DNA of 64,000 bases from Voacanga thouarsii (GCA_026120185.1 JANUWF010002145.1:1054001-1118000); one strand, 5' to 3'; positions 11,632 through 25,130 are shown, numbered from the stretch's first letter. Translations and numbers: made by a program. Notes: generated by a model from the letters alone, not told the origin.

Positions 11632-13017
11632 TAATATTATGAGAATTTTTAGATGGCTGTCACAAATTCATCACAAATTTGCAAGGGCATTTTTTTAAAT
11701 TTAAAAAAATAATTTATTTTTAAATTTTGAATGGCTGTCACAAATCCCTCACAAATTTGCAATGGATTTGCAAGGGCATTTTTTTTTTAATTTTTAAAAA
11801 AATTAATTTATTTTTAAATTTTGAATGGTCATCACAAATTTCTCGCAAAATTTGCGACAGATTTATGATGTTATTTTTTTAAAATTTTTAAAATTTTAAT
11901 TTATTTTTAAATTTTGAATGGCTGTCGCAACGGATTTGTGACAGCTTTTTTTTTTAATTTTAAAAAAATAAATTTATTTTTTGATTTTAGATGGCCGTCA
12001 TAAATCCGTTGCAAATTGTAACGGATTTGCGAGGCTTTTTTTTTTAATTTAAACAAAAAAATTATTTTTTAATTTTAGATGGTCATCGCAAATCCGTTGC
12101 AAATTGCAACGGATTTGCCACGGCTTTTTTTTTTAATTTTAAAAAAATAAATTTATTTTTTAAATTTAGATGGCCATCGCAAATTGCAATGGATTTGCTA
12201 TAGCTTTTATTAAATTTTAAAAAAATAAATTTATTTTTTAATTTTAGATGGCCGTCGCAAATTCCTCTCAAATTTGCGACGAATTTGCGAGGGCATTTTT
12301 TTTAATTAAAAAAATTAATTTATTTTTAAAATTTGGATGGTCATCGTAAATTTACAACAGATTTGCGAGAGCTAGATTTCCGTCGCTAATCCGTTGCAAT
12401 TACCGAAGGATTAGCGACAAAAATTTTAAAAAATAAATTTATTTGCAAAATTTTTGCTTCCGTTGTTGTTCCACCGCAAATTAGCGACGGCCTAGAGGCC
12501 ATCGCAAAAATCCGTCTCTAATTTGATGTTTTTCTTGTAGTGTCTTCTTTCCCCTCCCCTTCTTTAAAAAAAAAAAAAAAACACGAGAGAGTAGTGTGTG
12601 TATGACTTATTCAGCTTTCTTGGATATACATACAATAGAAGTTTTTTAATAAATCATGCATGGCAAAAACATGTTTCATAGTTGCATAACCAATATACAT
12701 CGTGCCTTAAGTTTCAATTGGAAACAACATCATACACCAATTTTATACTCATTTGATATATTTTTCCATCTTACATTCTAAATGTTATAATACTTAGATA
12801 AAAGTCCTTACTAGAATTCTATTTCCTATTTTCTCCTCCATTCTTCTTCCTACTCTTCTGAAACCGTCAAGTATTGTCCTACTCCTCTTATTTTTCTTTA
12901 TTTTTCTCAGCAACGTGAACATACAGTAGTGCTACAAGGATTGGGAGAGAAAGTAAGGGTAGGAAATAGAAGAGAGGATCTGAAGTAAGAAAAAGGCGTA
13001 TGCAATAGATATGTTGC

Positions 13018-13364
<347 letters not shown>

Positions 13365-16300
13365 GCTAAGCTAAGTTTTACAAGTAATTACAGCTTTTCA
13401 ACTTGTCTCGATAAATTTGACCAAAATGGATGGTGATAATTAGAGCCCAATTAAAGGCGGCTTTGAACATGTCCAAATTGATACGCATGTAGTTGGATTT
13501 AATCTAAACGAATTGGTAAATCAATATGGTATACAATGTCAATATAACCAATTATGATATTTTTGAAATTTTATTTAATAATAAACCACATGAATATAAC
13601 AAATATAATATTAGTTAAGTTATGATGAAAATGAAAACTTGAAATACAAGCACGTGGTTCTAACAAGTCAAGGGTGAAAACCATATATCAACAGCTCTCG
13701 TGTGATGGATCATTAGTTTTATAATAATTATAAGATCATAAAATAGTATTTGAAAGATATTTATCTGAATAATAACTTTTATAAATTTACTAAACATATA
13801 TTTGAAAAAAACAGTAAGTACAAACAAGGAGGTGATAAGTATTCATAAAAAAGTAATAATAGTGATAAATTTAATAGATGATAATTGATTAAATTGATTT
13901 TTTTTTTTTGGTGAGGGAAAGGGGGGGGGGGGCGGGAGGTCTTAACAAAACTCACCATTTTTTCCCCCAAATGTGTTGCAATCAAATTTATAAAACTTAC
14001 AATTTAAATAGGTATCCCTTTAGCACTCTTTTGCACCACAACTAGAGAATAATTGTAGTTCCAACGGAATATTTGAGGCAAACTCCAAAGCTTTAGTGGT
14101 GGTTTCACTGCTTCGTTTTTTGTCCATTTTCCTTAAAAAGAAAAAAAAAAGAAAGAAAATGCTCTTCAGCTAACTGATTGTCTTTAAATTACTTGATTGT
14201 ATTAATTTGGTCAATGTTTCCAATCTGGATAGATTTTCTTGGTTTGAAACCAAGGCCTAGAGAACGTCAATTACTAGACAACTGGGTTCAATCATTCCCT
14301 TTTCTTTCACAATTTTCCGTTGGGGTTTGTTGAAGCTTAATTTTTCTTTTTAATATCTTCCTACCAGTCGTAGTAAAACCCATCCATGTAAAGTCCAAAA
14401 CATGTAGATTAAGCAACAATATTACCTAAATTATGAATATATCTTGTTAGCAGAAAGAAGATTAAAAAGGAAAACAAAGTCAACAAGATAAATTAAACTT
14501 CCACAAAACCCCATTCTCGGCCGTCATATGACAATTTGTCCTACTAAATAAACTAAAACTCCATTTCTTTTTTTTTTTCCCATTTAAAACCATTGAACTA
14601 TTAATGTTCAAAATATTCTTTCCCCATATAACATTATAACACTAATTCGAGTAGTTGCTCATGTTTTTCGACAAACTTTTAAGTTGAGTTTTTTTTTTTT
14701 TCTCTGGCTAACAAAGAAAAGTATAAATATTAATTACTTTTCTGATGTACGCTGAATTACTTAATCAGAGTTGCATAATATCACCAAACTAAACGTGCCT
14801 ATATGCTTTTCTTTTTATTTGTGTTTGGGATTGTCTTTTCAAGTTATATATGCAAGAAGGATAGGAAAAACAGAGAAAAAAAAAAGGGAAAAAAACCTAA
14901 TCAAATCCCTTTTCTGCAAAACAAGAGATTAAGAACATTTCATTAAAAAAATATCACTAGTTAGCTTGCCCTTTTAACTTCCAATCAAGTGCAGAGGGTT
15001 TCCAGTTTTTAAATTGATTTTTGTATGCATTAAAAATTAATTAATTTCATGGCCATAGATGTAGATGATCGTGAAGGAATGATCACGACTACTTTTGCAG
15101 GAAACCTCAGTGGTAGCTAAACTGTCATTTTCTTATTCCACTTACTTTTATACCCCATTTTTAGATTGAGAAGTTCTTGTTTTCTGAAAACGAGAGGCAA
15201 TCAAAGCCATATACAAAACGCCAACTAACTGTACTTTACTCTAATTCAAACACATTTTTTAATTACAATTAATTATGGTTTGTTTTAACAAGAATTGAAA
15301 CAAGAAATGTATGTTCATTTCTATATTCAATACAAATATATTCTTAAGGGTTACTTCACTTCAAACATTTCTTATTGTACTGCCATCAGTTTTGATCTTG
15401 ACCTTCAGATTGGCTGCTCGAGAGAAGTGATCCTGATCAACAATAGGAGGCTCCTGTTTTGTTTGAGACTTGTATATATTACACATTCAACTTTGATCTA
15501 TTGGTTTACTCAATTATACGTGGGGTGATTTAGGTAACTCTAAGCCACTGATATGTCATCTTTGAATGAAGTTGTATAGAATCACAGTCCGTAATAGTTG
15601 ATAGCATCTTTTTCCTTGTCAAAGGTAACAATATAAGTAACACATAACATTAATTTGATATATCCGAAACCTAAATACTCTTCGAACTATGTTCAGTTTA
15701 AATCTTTTTAAAATGTTGTCTCAATTCCAATGCTAAATCTCTTATAGTGGCATGTACAAGCCATGCAACTGTGATCACCTGATTACTCAATTAAGACTGG
15801 TGGGTTTTATGGAACTCCACCACCTATGTTGTCCAAATGAATTTCTATAAAGTTGTTAGAATAACTACACAAAATATTGTGTGAAAATTTAGTATTTCTA
15901 CCTATTGCAAAAGCATTTTACATAACTTAAACAATGCTATCATCATAATCAACTAACGTATAACAAATCGCATTAATTGAAATGACAAAATGGGAAGTCT
16001 CAAGAAAGATACTTTTTTCTAGGAATCATATATGCATTAGTGCAAAAAATGGGGCACTTCGTCTACCTAATTGAAGAGAGATTAATAAGAATGACCATTT
16101 AAAGAGGGTTGGATGGGAGTAGTCAAAGTTGGTTTGTTGAGGTTTTTCATGGTTTGTTGATGTGTTGCTTATATGGGTTTCTTGGGAAGGTGAGATAAAA
16201 GGTATATTATGGTTTTCATTACAAAGACACTTTGAGAAACCCCATTTCTTTGGTTCTGCAAGTAAACTGAAATGCTTTAAACTTCCTGATTGAAAGCTAT

Positions 16301-17776
16301 TCCAAACCTTTCCTTTCAGGGTTCGCGCCACATAACACTGACTGGAGAAGGAACTATTACCAACAATACCTGCATCCCAAATCGTCTTAACTTGATATTA
16401 TTTCTTCCGCATCCAAAATTTGATCCTTTAAGAAGATCAAATCAATTCTTTCAGAATAAGAACTAAGATTCCCGTGTGGAATGCCAAATCAGGAAACTTG
16501 TGGCTTAATCTTCCACAGTACTTAGCGTTTTCACCAAATCCCGTTTCTTGCAAAGTTCTTCTTTCAATGGCAGAAAACCTCTAAAAGAATGTGGCTAACT
16601 TTTGTTTATACTCAAGAGCTTATTCTTGAGGAACTCATTTGTTGCATTCTTGGCCAAATTTCCAAGTTATCTGTCCAAGTAGGTCTCCAAGGCTTGGAAA
16701 CTTTTAATAACTAAAATTTTCTTTCAACCTTGACAAAATTTGGCAAAAAAAAAAAAAGGTTTTCACTGTAAACCCTCTAAGAAACTAATGTACCTCTTCT
16801 CGCTACCCAACTAGAGTAAAGCTCCCTTTGTTCTTTCATATCCTTATTATTCAACTGATTAGGATGTCAACCTGACCTAATCTTGGTCATGCAATAAGAT
16901 CATTTGTCACTCCGTATGTGATTTTCTAAGCCTAAATCAGTTGGAGTATCCTTTTTCACGGTCAAGACACAACAAATCTTAGTAAAAATTAAGGTAGGAA
17001 TGATTTATTCAAAAAAGGAAAAGGCAGGAATGGTGGCTGTAATAAACTAAAATGCATCCACACCTCTCAAAAAACGTCCAAACCCTTACTTCACCATGTA
17101 CTTGTGCTGTAGTATGTGTGAAATTCAAGAATACAAATTTTTAATATATCATCAAGTTACCTGAAAATGTATAATTGATTTTGAGGATTCGATCTGTATT
17201 TGCATCTTAAATGAGTGGAGCAAGTAATAAATTCATGAAAATATTTCAATAGACATATCATTTTCATTTTTCATAAAATTCTCAAGCAAGAATTAATATA
17301 CATTAGTTGGTTGTATGAAAAGACAATTAGCTCCAGACAATATTTATTTGATTCCAATCACTCTCTATTGGTTTTTGCACGTCAAACTATTATTTCGACT
17401 ATATCACCCCACAGTATAATATCACTAGACCACAATTGAAAGCAGAATTATTGATAAATTTGAACTCAATAAAAAAGACACATTTTCACACACTATCACC
17501 TCAAGAAAGGACATGTATTTTACTTTGCTGCATACAAATCTTCTTTTCTCATGATTGTCTAGTTAACTGCTATAGTTTAATACGTTTCACTTGATGAAAA
17601 TAATAGGGTGCAAAATGAGAATCATATTGAATATTAAAGGTACACTCATATTAAAGTAGCAAGATCAATCTGTTAGAAAAACCCTTAGTAAGTAACAAAT
17701 TTTGTATTTCGTCCACATAAATATATCAAAAAGGAATATATATATATATTATAGATGGAAAATACAATAAAAAATG
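13365..17776. other. Intergenic AT-rich DNA, no convincing gene
   Basis: No protein family, splice-supported exon chain or complete transposon was recognised on either strand. The longest frame is a minus-strand 101-codon run at 16026-16331 with no recognisable motif. Simple tracts include poly-G at 13921-13932 and several poly-A/T runs. Part of this may be distal upstream sequence of the MYB gene. Confidence 0.5.
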
Positions 17777-17850
17777 TTAGCTCAGTTAGTAAAAGCATTC
17801 TCTCTATCAGATAAGAAATCTAAAGTTCTACCCGCAACGCTTTGAGCAGG
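17777..17850 (+). repeat. tRNA-derived SINE head remnant
   Basis: The segment contains TTAGCTCAGTTAGTAAAAGC, close to a tRNA A-box region, then CTATCAGATAAGAAATCT and AAGTTCTACCC, a decayed B box. The order and spacing match the 5' tRNA-related part of plant SINEs. No tail or target duplication could be defined. Confidence 0.45.
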
Positions 17851-18888
17851 AGACTATATATGGGAAAGGAAGAATATTAGTCAGTTTAGTAAGGTCAGAT
17901 TGATTAGTTGCTTTAACGGGACTGGGCATATCTGATTCTTGCATATACAGTTAGATACCGATTTTACACCCACCGTTGGAGATGTCTTGTTTACTTGATT
18001 AATGGTGATGTTAATGGATAAGCTATTTTAAGCATCAATTGGGAAGTGTTTGATTTCGTGGGGTATGGAATAATCAGTCAGTTAAGAAATCAATTTTGAT
18101 ATTCATTTCACAAATCTTTAAACATTTGCATTTGACTTGCCATCTGCATGAAACTATATATATATATATTTTGGGTGTTAACGGTAGATGGGTTACCCAT
18201 TATTTATTTATTTGATATATCCTAAATACTTATTTTAAATTTATTATATATAAGAGAAGTTAAAGACTAATTCCTAAACCTAAAATTCTTCTAGAGGAAT
18301 CAATTCGGAATGTGGAAAAACTTCATGAACAATGAATTTAGTAAATAAACTTTGTAAACGATCTCAATTCTTTCCCTTCTACGAATCAAAATGGAGATTG
18401 AACCACCCAAAGTCTCACCATAATCAAATTTGTATTGCAATAAACTTTTTTAATTAAAAAAATTTATATTATGTGATCTTTCATAATAATTCTTTAAATT
18501 TTAAACAATATTTTCCTAAAAAACATTTTAAACCAAATAATAAACCATTACAAAAGTTCAATTTTCAAAAAATCATTGGGGAATGCAAATCTACTCATTC
18601 TAGTATTGTTCCAACCTTTCTTACTTTCTCCAAAAGTAAACAAACTATATTAATTTTGATTGATATTACGTGGTACCATAGTAGTAGCAATTTATATGAA
18701 GAAACATAAGATAGGTGAGAATTTTAAGAGGGAAGAATAAGATCATGGGCCAATAGCAAGACAAGAAAAGGTGATGTTTTATATAGCAACATATAAGCTC
18801 CATTTTGTCGTGTAAAACCAACAAAAGTGACTGCCCATCGACACCTAAACCAACCCACTTCATCTGTTGGTGCATATTCTTCTCCTTT

Positions 18889-18894
18889 TATATA
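18889..18894 (+). promoter_or_regulatory. Putative TATA box of the MYB gene
   Basis: TATATA within CTTTTATATACC lies about 80 bp before the MYB start codon. A start site 25-35 bp downstream would leave a short 5' leader of about 50 bp. This is inference from position and motif only. Confidence 0.45.
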
Positions 18895-18974
18895 CCTGCT
18901 GCCGTCTTATCTTTGATGTTTTTACAACTTACAGTTCAATAGCAACAGCTTTGTGGTGGTCTTTCTTGGCGGCT

Positions 18975-20333
18975 ATGGACGAAACTGGTGGTGCTGCTTC
19001 CAGCGATGATGCTAGAACTTGCCCTCGTGGCCATTGGAGACCTGCCGAGGATGAAAAGCTCCGGCAGCTTGTTGAGCAATATGGCCCTCAAAACTGGAAC
19101 TCTATTGCTGAAAAACTTCAAGGAAGATCAGGTATCTTGTTAAACTTAGGATGAACTATTAATCCATCTGCTTATTTTGAGATTTCTTGAGCCCTATTGT
19201 GATCAGTACTGTTTTACGGGCTAGGGTTAGTATTGTAAAACTTCTTTTGATCCTTCAGGATTGTAAAAGAATTTATTATTGTGTTCTATATCTTCCCAAC
19301 TATGAATTGGACTAAAATAATGCTCCGGGAGCAGAGTTTTCAATTGTACATCACTATCCCCTCTTCGTTTTCAGGTTTGGTAGATTCGATCAATCTCACT
19401 AATTTCTCATTAAAGATTAGTCCCGAATGACTGAAAATCTTTTTACTTGTATGATTTCAAAGTGTTTAGGGTTTTGTTAAATTTGTTGCAGGGAAGAGCT
19501 GCAGATTGAGATGGTTTAATCAACTTGATCCAAGAATTAACAGAAGACCTTTTACAGAAGAAGAAGAGGAAAGGCTTCTGGCAGCTCATCGGATACACGG
19601 CAATAAGTGGGCACTTATATCTAGACTTTTTCCTGGTAGAACAGATAATGCTGTGAAGAATCATTGGCATGTTATTATGGCAAGAAGGCAAAGGGAACAA
19701 TCTAAATTATGTGGTAAGAGAAGTTATCATGAAGTTATTAGTGAATCAAACTCTCCTTCATATGGTTTTCGAAGAAAGAACTCAAAAACTCAGGAGGATT
19801 ATGGCTCCAAAATAAGCTTTGAGAATAGCCGATTTTACGAATTTCAAAATCCAAACAGAAATAGGCTATTTTCTGTATCAACTTCAAGTTCATCCCCTCC
19901 TTGGAGCTGCATGAGACCAAGCGTTTCTGATGCAAACAACTCATTTTCAGCTGATTTATTGGGGAGAAAAGTCAGCAATCAATTCAGCTCTAGCTCATAT
20001 CATCACACGACAGAAAGTTGTAGTACTTCAAACCAATCTTTATACCAAAGATATTTATTAAATTCCTCAGTAATCAGCAGCTATGCAAACTTATCTGGTG
20101 CATTCGACTCCCGAGACTGTAAGCGGGCTGTTTTGAGTCCATTTGGTTTTCCGGTATTTGGTGATGTTAATCATGAAGCAAATGGAATGGGTAAAAGAGG
20201 GGTGGCCAGCATTGGTGATCATTCTTTTCCATTTGGGAAGTCTAGGACGACACCTGAGCAGCAGCAAGAAGATGAATCCATCCAAAAGGAAGATATTCCA
20301 TTCATAGACTTCCTTGGAGTAGGGATTTCATAA
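18975..20333 (+). CDS. R2R3-MYB transcription factor (MYB52/54/56/89/105-like clade)
   Basis: There are two exons, 18975-19131 and 19492-20333. The intron (GTATCT...TTGCAG) falls inside the Gly codon of GRSGK, a conserved intron site in plant R2R3-MYB genes. The joined frame gives 332 residues. R2 spans about residues 18-67 with Trp21, Trp41 and Trp60. R3 spans about 70-115 with Phe73 replacing the first Trp, then Trp92 and Trp111. Recognition-helix motifs are [14 protein letters not shown] and [24 protein letters not shown], NPxI-type [15 protein letters not shown] and [13 protein letters not shown] mark the clade containing Arabidopsis MYB52/54/56/89/105/117, DNA-binding nuclear regulators of organ boundaries, cell walls and growth. 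The Ser-rich tail ends in [12 protein letters not shown], a conserved C-terminal motif of this clade. ATG at 18975 was chosen because the upstream frame has no earlier ATG. No damage is visible. The exact orthologue cannot be assigned. Confidence 0.95.
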
Positions 20334-21338
20334 GTAACACTATTTTATTTAATCTTTTTTTTGGGGGGTTTCATTTCATAATCTATGCTTCGCATTTGCA
20401 TTCTTTGTTGGCTTGTTGTTGACTAATGCAAAATTTTTAAGTCAAGTTGATAGGTTAGCTCTTTGTTTTACCATTAAGCAACAGTAATCCGAATGATTGC
20501 TTGGAAATTTAATTGTTTAAACTTTGAGCTTAATCTTTGATGTGGATTGATTTAGTGTAACTTTGTTTCCGAATCCAAGTTCCTGATTTCATGCATGGCT
20601 ACATTTTTTGTGGGTTTTTTGTTTTTCATGATAGAACTGCTTGTACAGCTTCTTTAAGTCATTTCTTGGTTGCAAATGTAAGCATCGATCAGGTAGGAAA
20701 GATGGCAGTGCTTCTTTTGGTAATCTCTTAATGGGGAAGTTTTGACATGAATATATGTATCGATTGTGTTTAATATCACTTTCAGCAAGGTAGAAATTGC
20801 CATAGGTTTCTTAAAATGCAAGAAGCTATTTTGCATGCTGTTGAAAGCTATTTGAAACATGCTCCGGAAAGTTACATGATATTGTGATTCAATTCCTAAT
20901 TATCAAAAGTTACAAGCATATAGGAAATCCAGACATACTTTACTTCCATTGCAAAAATTAATATACCCTCCATTCCCTAGTTGAAGAATCACAAGAATTT
21001 GCAGAGCTAACATTCAATTTCTGGATTCTATAAATGGCTAATTTTCGTTTTAAGGTAATTGTGAGTGGAAAATATATATTTTTCCTCTCCTCCTTCACTC
21101 TCTTTTGTAGACCCCAAAATCTCAAGAATGTATGTCCTTGCATTATGATTCTGGAATTTGTTTCTTTTTCTGAATTAGCAGCATAAGGAAATTTTGTCTG
21201 CATTTTTTAAAGGCCATACTTAAAAAGTTCCATGCCTCATGTACTGAAGGGTTACTATTAACAGTTTGGAACAGTGCTTTCTGGTATCCTTACAAGAACT
21301 GAGCCGTGATACTCTATAATTTTACTCTTTATATATAT

Positions 21339-21400
<62 letters not shown>

Positions 21401-23149
21401 CCGAATGAAATCGACCGAACGATATGCTTGATATGCCAGAATGGGATAGAATAATCTTTTTAACTCCTCTTTCTGTTCTATCAATCAAAGCACGAAAACT
21501 CATTCTGGGAAGGATTAGGAAAGGGTGGATTAGGGACAGATCGAAGAACATTTTTTTTTTATTGAGGGTAAACTTTATTATATGTAGTAAATAATATAAT
21601 CTATATAGCCTGCCTCTTGAAATATTTCTCTCTAACTTATTAAAAATTAATAATAAAATTAAATATGTTTTAACACTAAACAAAGCTATCCAATTACTTT
21701 TATTCATAACTAACTAAAAGAATTAAATATTCTTACCCCCTTCCCCCCACCCCCCCAAAAAAAGTAACTGAAACATAACCAATACTAAATGCAAAAAAAT
21801 AAATAATAAAAACAATAAAAAGATAAAGTAATAAAATTTAATATTTACAGGATAAAGAAATAAATCAATTAAACACAAGATTTTACAAAAAATATATTAT
21901 TTACTAAAATACTAATGAGGAAAAATGAGTTAAAGGCCTAGGAATATTGAACAAAGAAAATGGCGAACGTCTTGACAATTTGAAGTTGGTTTTTTTTTTT
22001 CAAAAAAAATCACTAGTATTAACACTATATTTGGTATATAAAGGAGGATGGAAAGGGGAAAAGGGGAAGGAGGGCAATCTTTACATGCTATAAGGAAGTA
22101 AATATAATTTTTTTTAAATTTTTTATTTGTCATAAAAATAAAATATATTACAAAGTATTATTTTGATTTACGGTTCAATCTGTCTAAATTTAAACGGATT
22201 ATTTTTCTGCGTGGAGGAAGATCTCTCCATTTCTAACTTATTTCCCACCCATCTAATATTTGAATGCACTATTTTTCTATGTGGCGGGCGAGAGTTCTCC
22301 CCTTTTAATTTATTTATCATCTATCTATTTTTTTTTTCTCTAACCAAACATTGCAAATCATTTTTATATTTCCAGATTTATATCTTCTCCTATTGTCCCT
22401 TTTTTTTTTTTTTAACCCCTTATCAAGTGTTCTCGATCGTTTATGTCTTAAAATTCAAATTTAGTATTTATCGTATTGATGTGAAGGACAAGTTGAGTAT
22501 AGAAGAGAAAAAAGAAGAAAAGGAAGGAAAGACTAAAGAATATAATCTGTTAATGATCCTATTAAATATTATCAGATAAATGATCTGTTGATCTAAAAAA
22601 TATAATATGATAAAAAAAAATTGAGGTAAATAGGTAATTAAAACTTTGAGTGGGGGTAAACCAAGACACTCTTCAAAATTCCCCATCATTCCTGCAAGGA
22701 TACTTCAAAATGAGCCAACTACCCCCCGTCACCCCATTGTAAATTTTCTAATTAACAGAAGTTAGAATTCCACGAACAACTTTGAAAGATTGTTTTACTA
22801 CTCTTATCCGTCAGAACAATACACTCCAACAGATATTGATATATTTTTTTTTTATAATTTTGCTCGTATATAGATTGTGTTTAATTGCATTTAATACAAT
22901 GGTATAAATTTATTAATATAAATTATATTTTAAATATGTTAATAGCTAGTTCAGGACTGTTTACATAATGTAAAAATAATACTCAAATGACTTGCATGAA
23001 CATATTTTTCATTTGTTGAAATTTTTTAAATTTTTTAGTACATATTGATATTTAAATAACTATTTCAACCAAATTTAAAGAATAGGTATTGTTTATAAGT
23101 GAAGTAGGGTATTTAAGTTATATTAAATTAAATTTAATTACATTTCGAT
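20334..23149. other. MYB 3' flank and AT-rich intergenic DNA
   Basis: No gene was recognised. An interrupted (AT)n array with ACATACAT spacers lies at about 21331-21398. A direct duplication of a TATTTTTCT(G/A)(C/T)GTGG unit occurs near 22200 and 22272. Frames in this stretch are low-complexity Phe/Leu/Ile or Lys/Glu runs. Confidence 0.5.
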
Positions 23150-25130
23150 ACCAAAGAATACTTTTACAAAATGTATTCAATATTGTTGCTATCCATGGAC
23201 AGAAATATTTCTTGACAATAGTTGATGATTTTAGCATATTTACTTGGGTTTTTTTTGTTAAAACAAAAATTTGAAGTCAGATCTTTTATTCAGCATTTTG
23301 TTGCATATATTGAAACACAATTTCATAAAACACTCAAGGTTTTAAGATCAAACAATGGTCTTGAATTTCAACTTAATGACTTTTTCAATTTAAAAGGCAT
23401 CATCCATCAAACATTATGTCCCTATACTCCAAAGCATAATGGGATTGTGGAAAGAAAACGTCAGCATATTCTCAATGTTGCAAGAACCCTTAGATTTCAA
23501 TCTCAAATTCCTTTAACATATTGGGGGTACTGTATTTAGGATGCTGTGTTTTTTATCAATATTACCCCCACTCCTATTTTACATCAGCAAACCCTTTTTG
23601 CAAAATTGCACAATAAGACTCTTGACTATAGCAAACTTAAAGTGTTTGGTAGTCTTGCATATGCTTGTGTTCAACTGCCCATAGAAGTAAATTTGCCCCT
23701 AGAAGTAGACCTTACATTTTTCTTGGTTATTCTCATTCTACTAAGGGATATCTTTTGTTGGATTTTTCTTCCAGAGAGATTTTTATGTCTAGGAATGTTA
23801 TTTTTGTTGAAACGTATTTTCCTTTCTTGCAGTCCCAAACTTTTGATTCTTCAACTGCTAGCATACCAGTATTACCTTTGCCTTAGCAGTCTTCTTCTTC
23901 AAACCATAATTCTATGTTTGATCACCATTCAACTTCTCATATTAATGATACTTCACTTCCAACATAGCTGCCTACAGATCAGCTACCTTCATCCCACTTT
24001 CTACCTAGAAAATCTACTCAAGCCATTACTACTCTAGCCTATCTGTCAGATTACATATGCTCCGCAATACACCAAATCACTACACCACATAGTTTACCTG
24101 CTTCTATTGTTTCTTCCTCCTTTTTATGTAGTTCTTCTGTCCATTCTGAACCAAAGCATTATTTTGAGGCTGTGAAATCTAAGGAATGGTGTGCAACTAT
24201 GCAAGCTGAAATTGCAGCTTTAGAACAGAATGAAACTTGGCATTTGGTTTCTTTGCCTCCCAGAAAGAAGGCAATTGGTTGTAAGTGGGTTTATAAGATT
24301 AAATATAGAGTAGATGGGACTGTGGATAGGCATAAGGCCAGACTTGTAGCAAAGGGATACAATCAACAGGAAGGTATTGATTACTTAGACACCTTTGCGC
24401 TAGTTGTCAAGATCACAACCATTAGAATCATGTTAGCTCTTGCAGCCAAGTCCCATTGGCATATTCATCAACTTGATATCAACAATGCTTTTTTGCATGG
24501 TGATTTGTTCGAAGATGTTTATATGACTTTGCCCTCGGGATTTAAGTCTGTTGATTCTTCTCTAGTATGCAAACTTGACAAATCCTTGTATGGTCTCAAA
24601 CAAGCTAGTAGGTAGTGGAATGCTAAGTTGACAGCATACTTATTATCTCTTGATTTTCAACAATCCAAGAGTGATTATAGCCTATTCTTCCAACATAATG
24701 CAGTTGTATTCATTACAGTTTTAGTTTATGTGGATGACATTCTTGTTATGAGTAATCAGCTCGAGCAAATTGTTGCTCTTAAAGCACAACTACATGATCA
24801 GTTTAAGATCAAAGATCTGGGAGAATTAAACTACTTTTTGGAGTTTGAAGTTAAGAGAATTTCAACAGGGATCACTCTTTCACAAACGAAGTACATACTG
24901 GATTTGCTCAGTACACATGGCTATCTTGGCTGTAAGCCTATTTCTACACCTCTAGATAGTAAACAACATTATACTGCCGGAGATTTAGCTTTCTGATCCT
25001 TCCTTGTATAGGAGCCTTATTGGTCGTTTATTGTACTTAACTCACACTAGGCCTAACATTTCCTTTGCTGTCCAACAATTACGTCAATTTATATTTGCTT
25101 CTACAGTTCTCCATATGTAGGCAGTCTATA
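23150..25130 (+). pseudogene. Truncated Ty1/Copia polyprotein (integrase, RT, start of RNase H)
   Basis: The fragment opens inside the integrase core (HGQKYFLTIVDDFSIFTW, then NGLEFQLNDFF and TPKHNGIVERKRQH). A decayed linker follows. Reverse transcriptase begins at about 24160 ([61 protein letters not shown]) and keeps the catalytic YVDDILVM. It ends after YRSLIGRLLYLTHTRPNISF near 25070. Frame changes occur near 23270, 23540, 23670 and 24990, and an in-frame TAG follows QASR at about 24613. Gag, protease, most of RNase H and both LTRs are absent, so this is a dead fragment. It lies between the MYB and the lyase-family genes. Confidence 0.92.

Larger units (their letters stand above)
9608..12542. 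mobile_element. Complete non-autonomous CACTA element, 2,935 bp
   Basis: The left end reads CACTACAAGAAAAAATCAAA and the right end is its inverted counterpart finishing TTTTTCTTGTAGTG. The inverted repeats match over about 28 bp with one indel and two mismatches. The flanking trinucleotides are both TCT (9605-9607 and 12543-12545), the 3-bp duplication typical of CACTA insertion. There is no transposase. The interior is an array of imperfect units of about 80-110 bp built on GATGGCCGTCGCAAATCC and its inverse. Many units form long palindromes with stems of the type GCAACGGATTTGCGACGGC, separated by T/A-rich linkers. Such subterminal repeats bind CACTA transposase, and here they fill almost the whole element. 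A tRNA-like segment and a compound microsatellite lie inside. Mobilisation would need a transposase from elsewhere. Confidence 0.93.
9496..12587 (+). mobile_element. SINE-like element split by the CACTA insertion
   Basis: The left part (9496-9607) resembles a tRNA-derived SINE head, with an A-box-like TATAGTGGTAGGAGAG and a B-box-like GAGTTTGACACC, followed by a pyrimidine-rich stretch. The sequence resumes after the CACTA element at 12546 with TCTTTCCCCTCCCCTTCTTT and an A-run to about 12580. Removing the CACTA element gives a unit of about 155 bp, a normal SINE length. The 8-mer AGAGTAGT flanks both sides (9488-9495 and 12588-12595), as expected of a target duplication. The duplication is short and low in complexity and the promoter boxes are degenerate, so confidence is moderate. 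Confidence 0.4.

Noticed and set aside
11211..11698. Five overlapping open frames on both strands
   Set aside because: They translate microsatellites into Tyr-Ile, Cys-Val and Thr-His repeats and have no coding character.
16026..16331. A 101-codon minus-strand frame (MARTLKGKVWNSFQS...)
   Set aside because: There are no recognisable motif, splice partners or promoter, and its length is within chance expectation for a 64-kb window.
21258..21707. A 149-codon minus-strand frame near the MYB gene
   Set aside because: It crosses an (AT)n array and poly-A tracts, and its composition follows base content rather than coding bias.
22015..22395. A possible MITE suggested by TTTGGTA near 22030 and AACCAAAC near 22343
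   Set aside because: The inverted match is only about 7 bp and no target duplication could be found.
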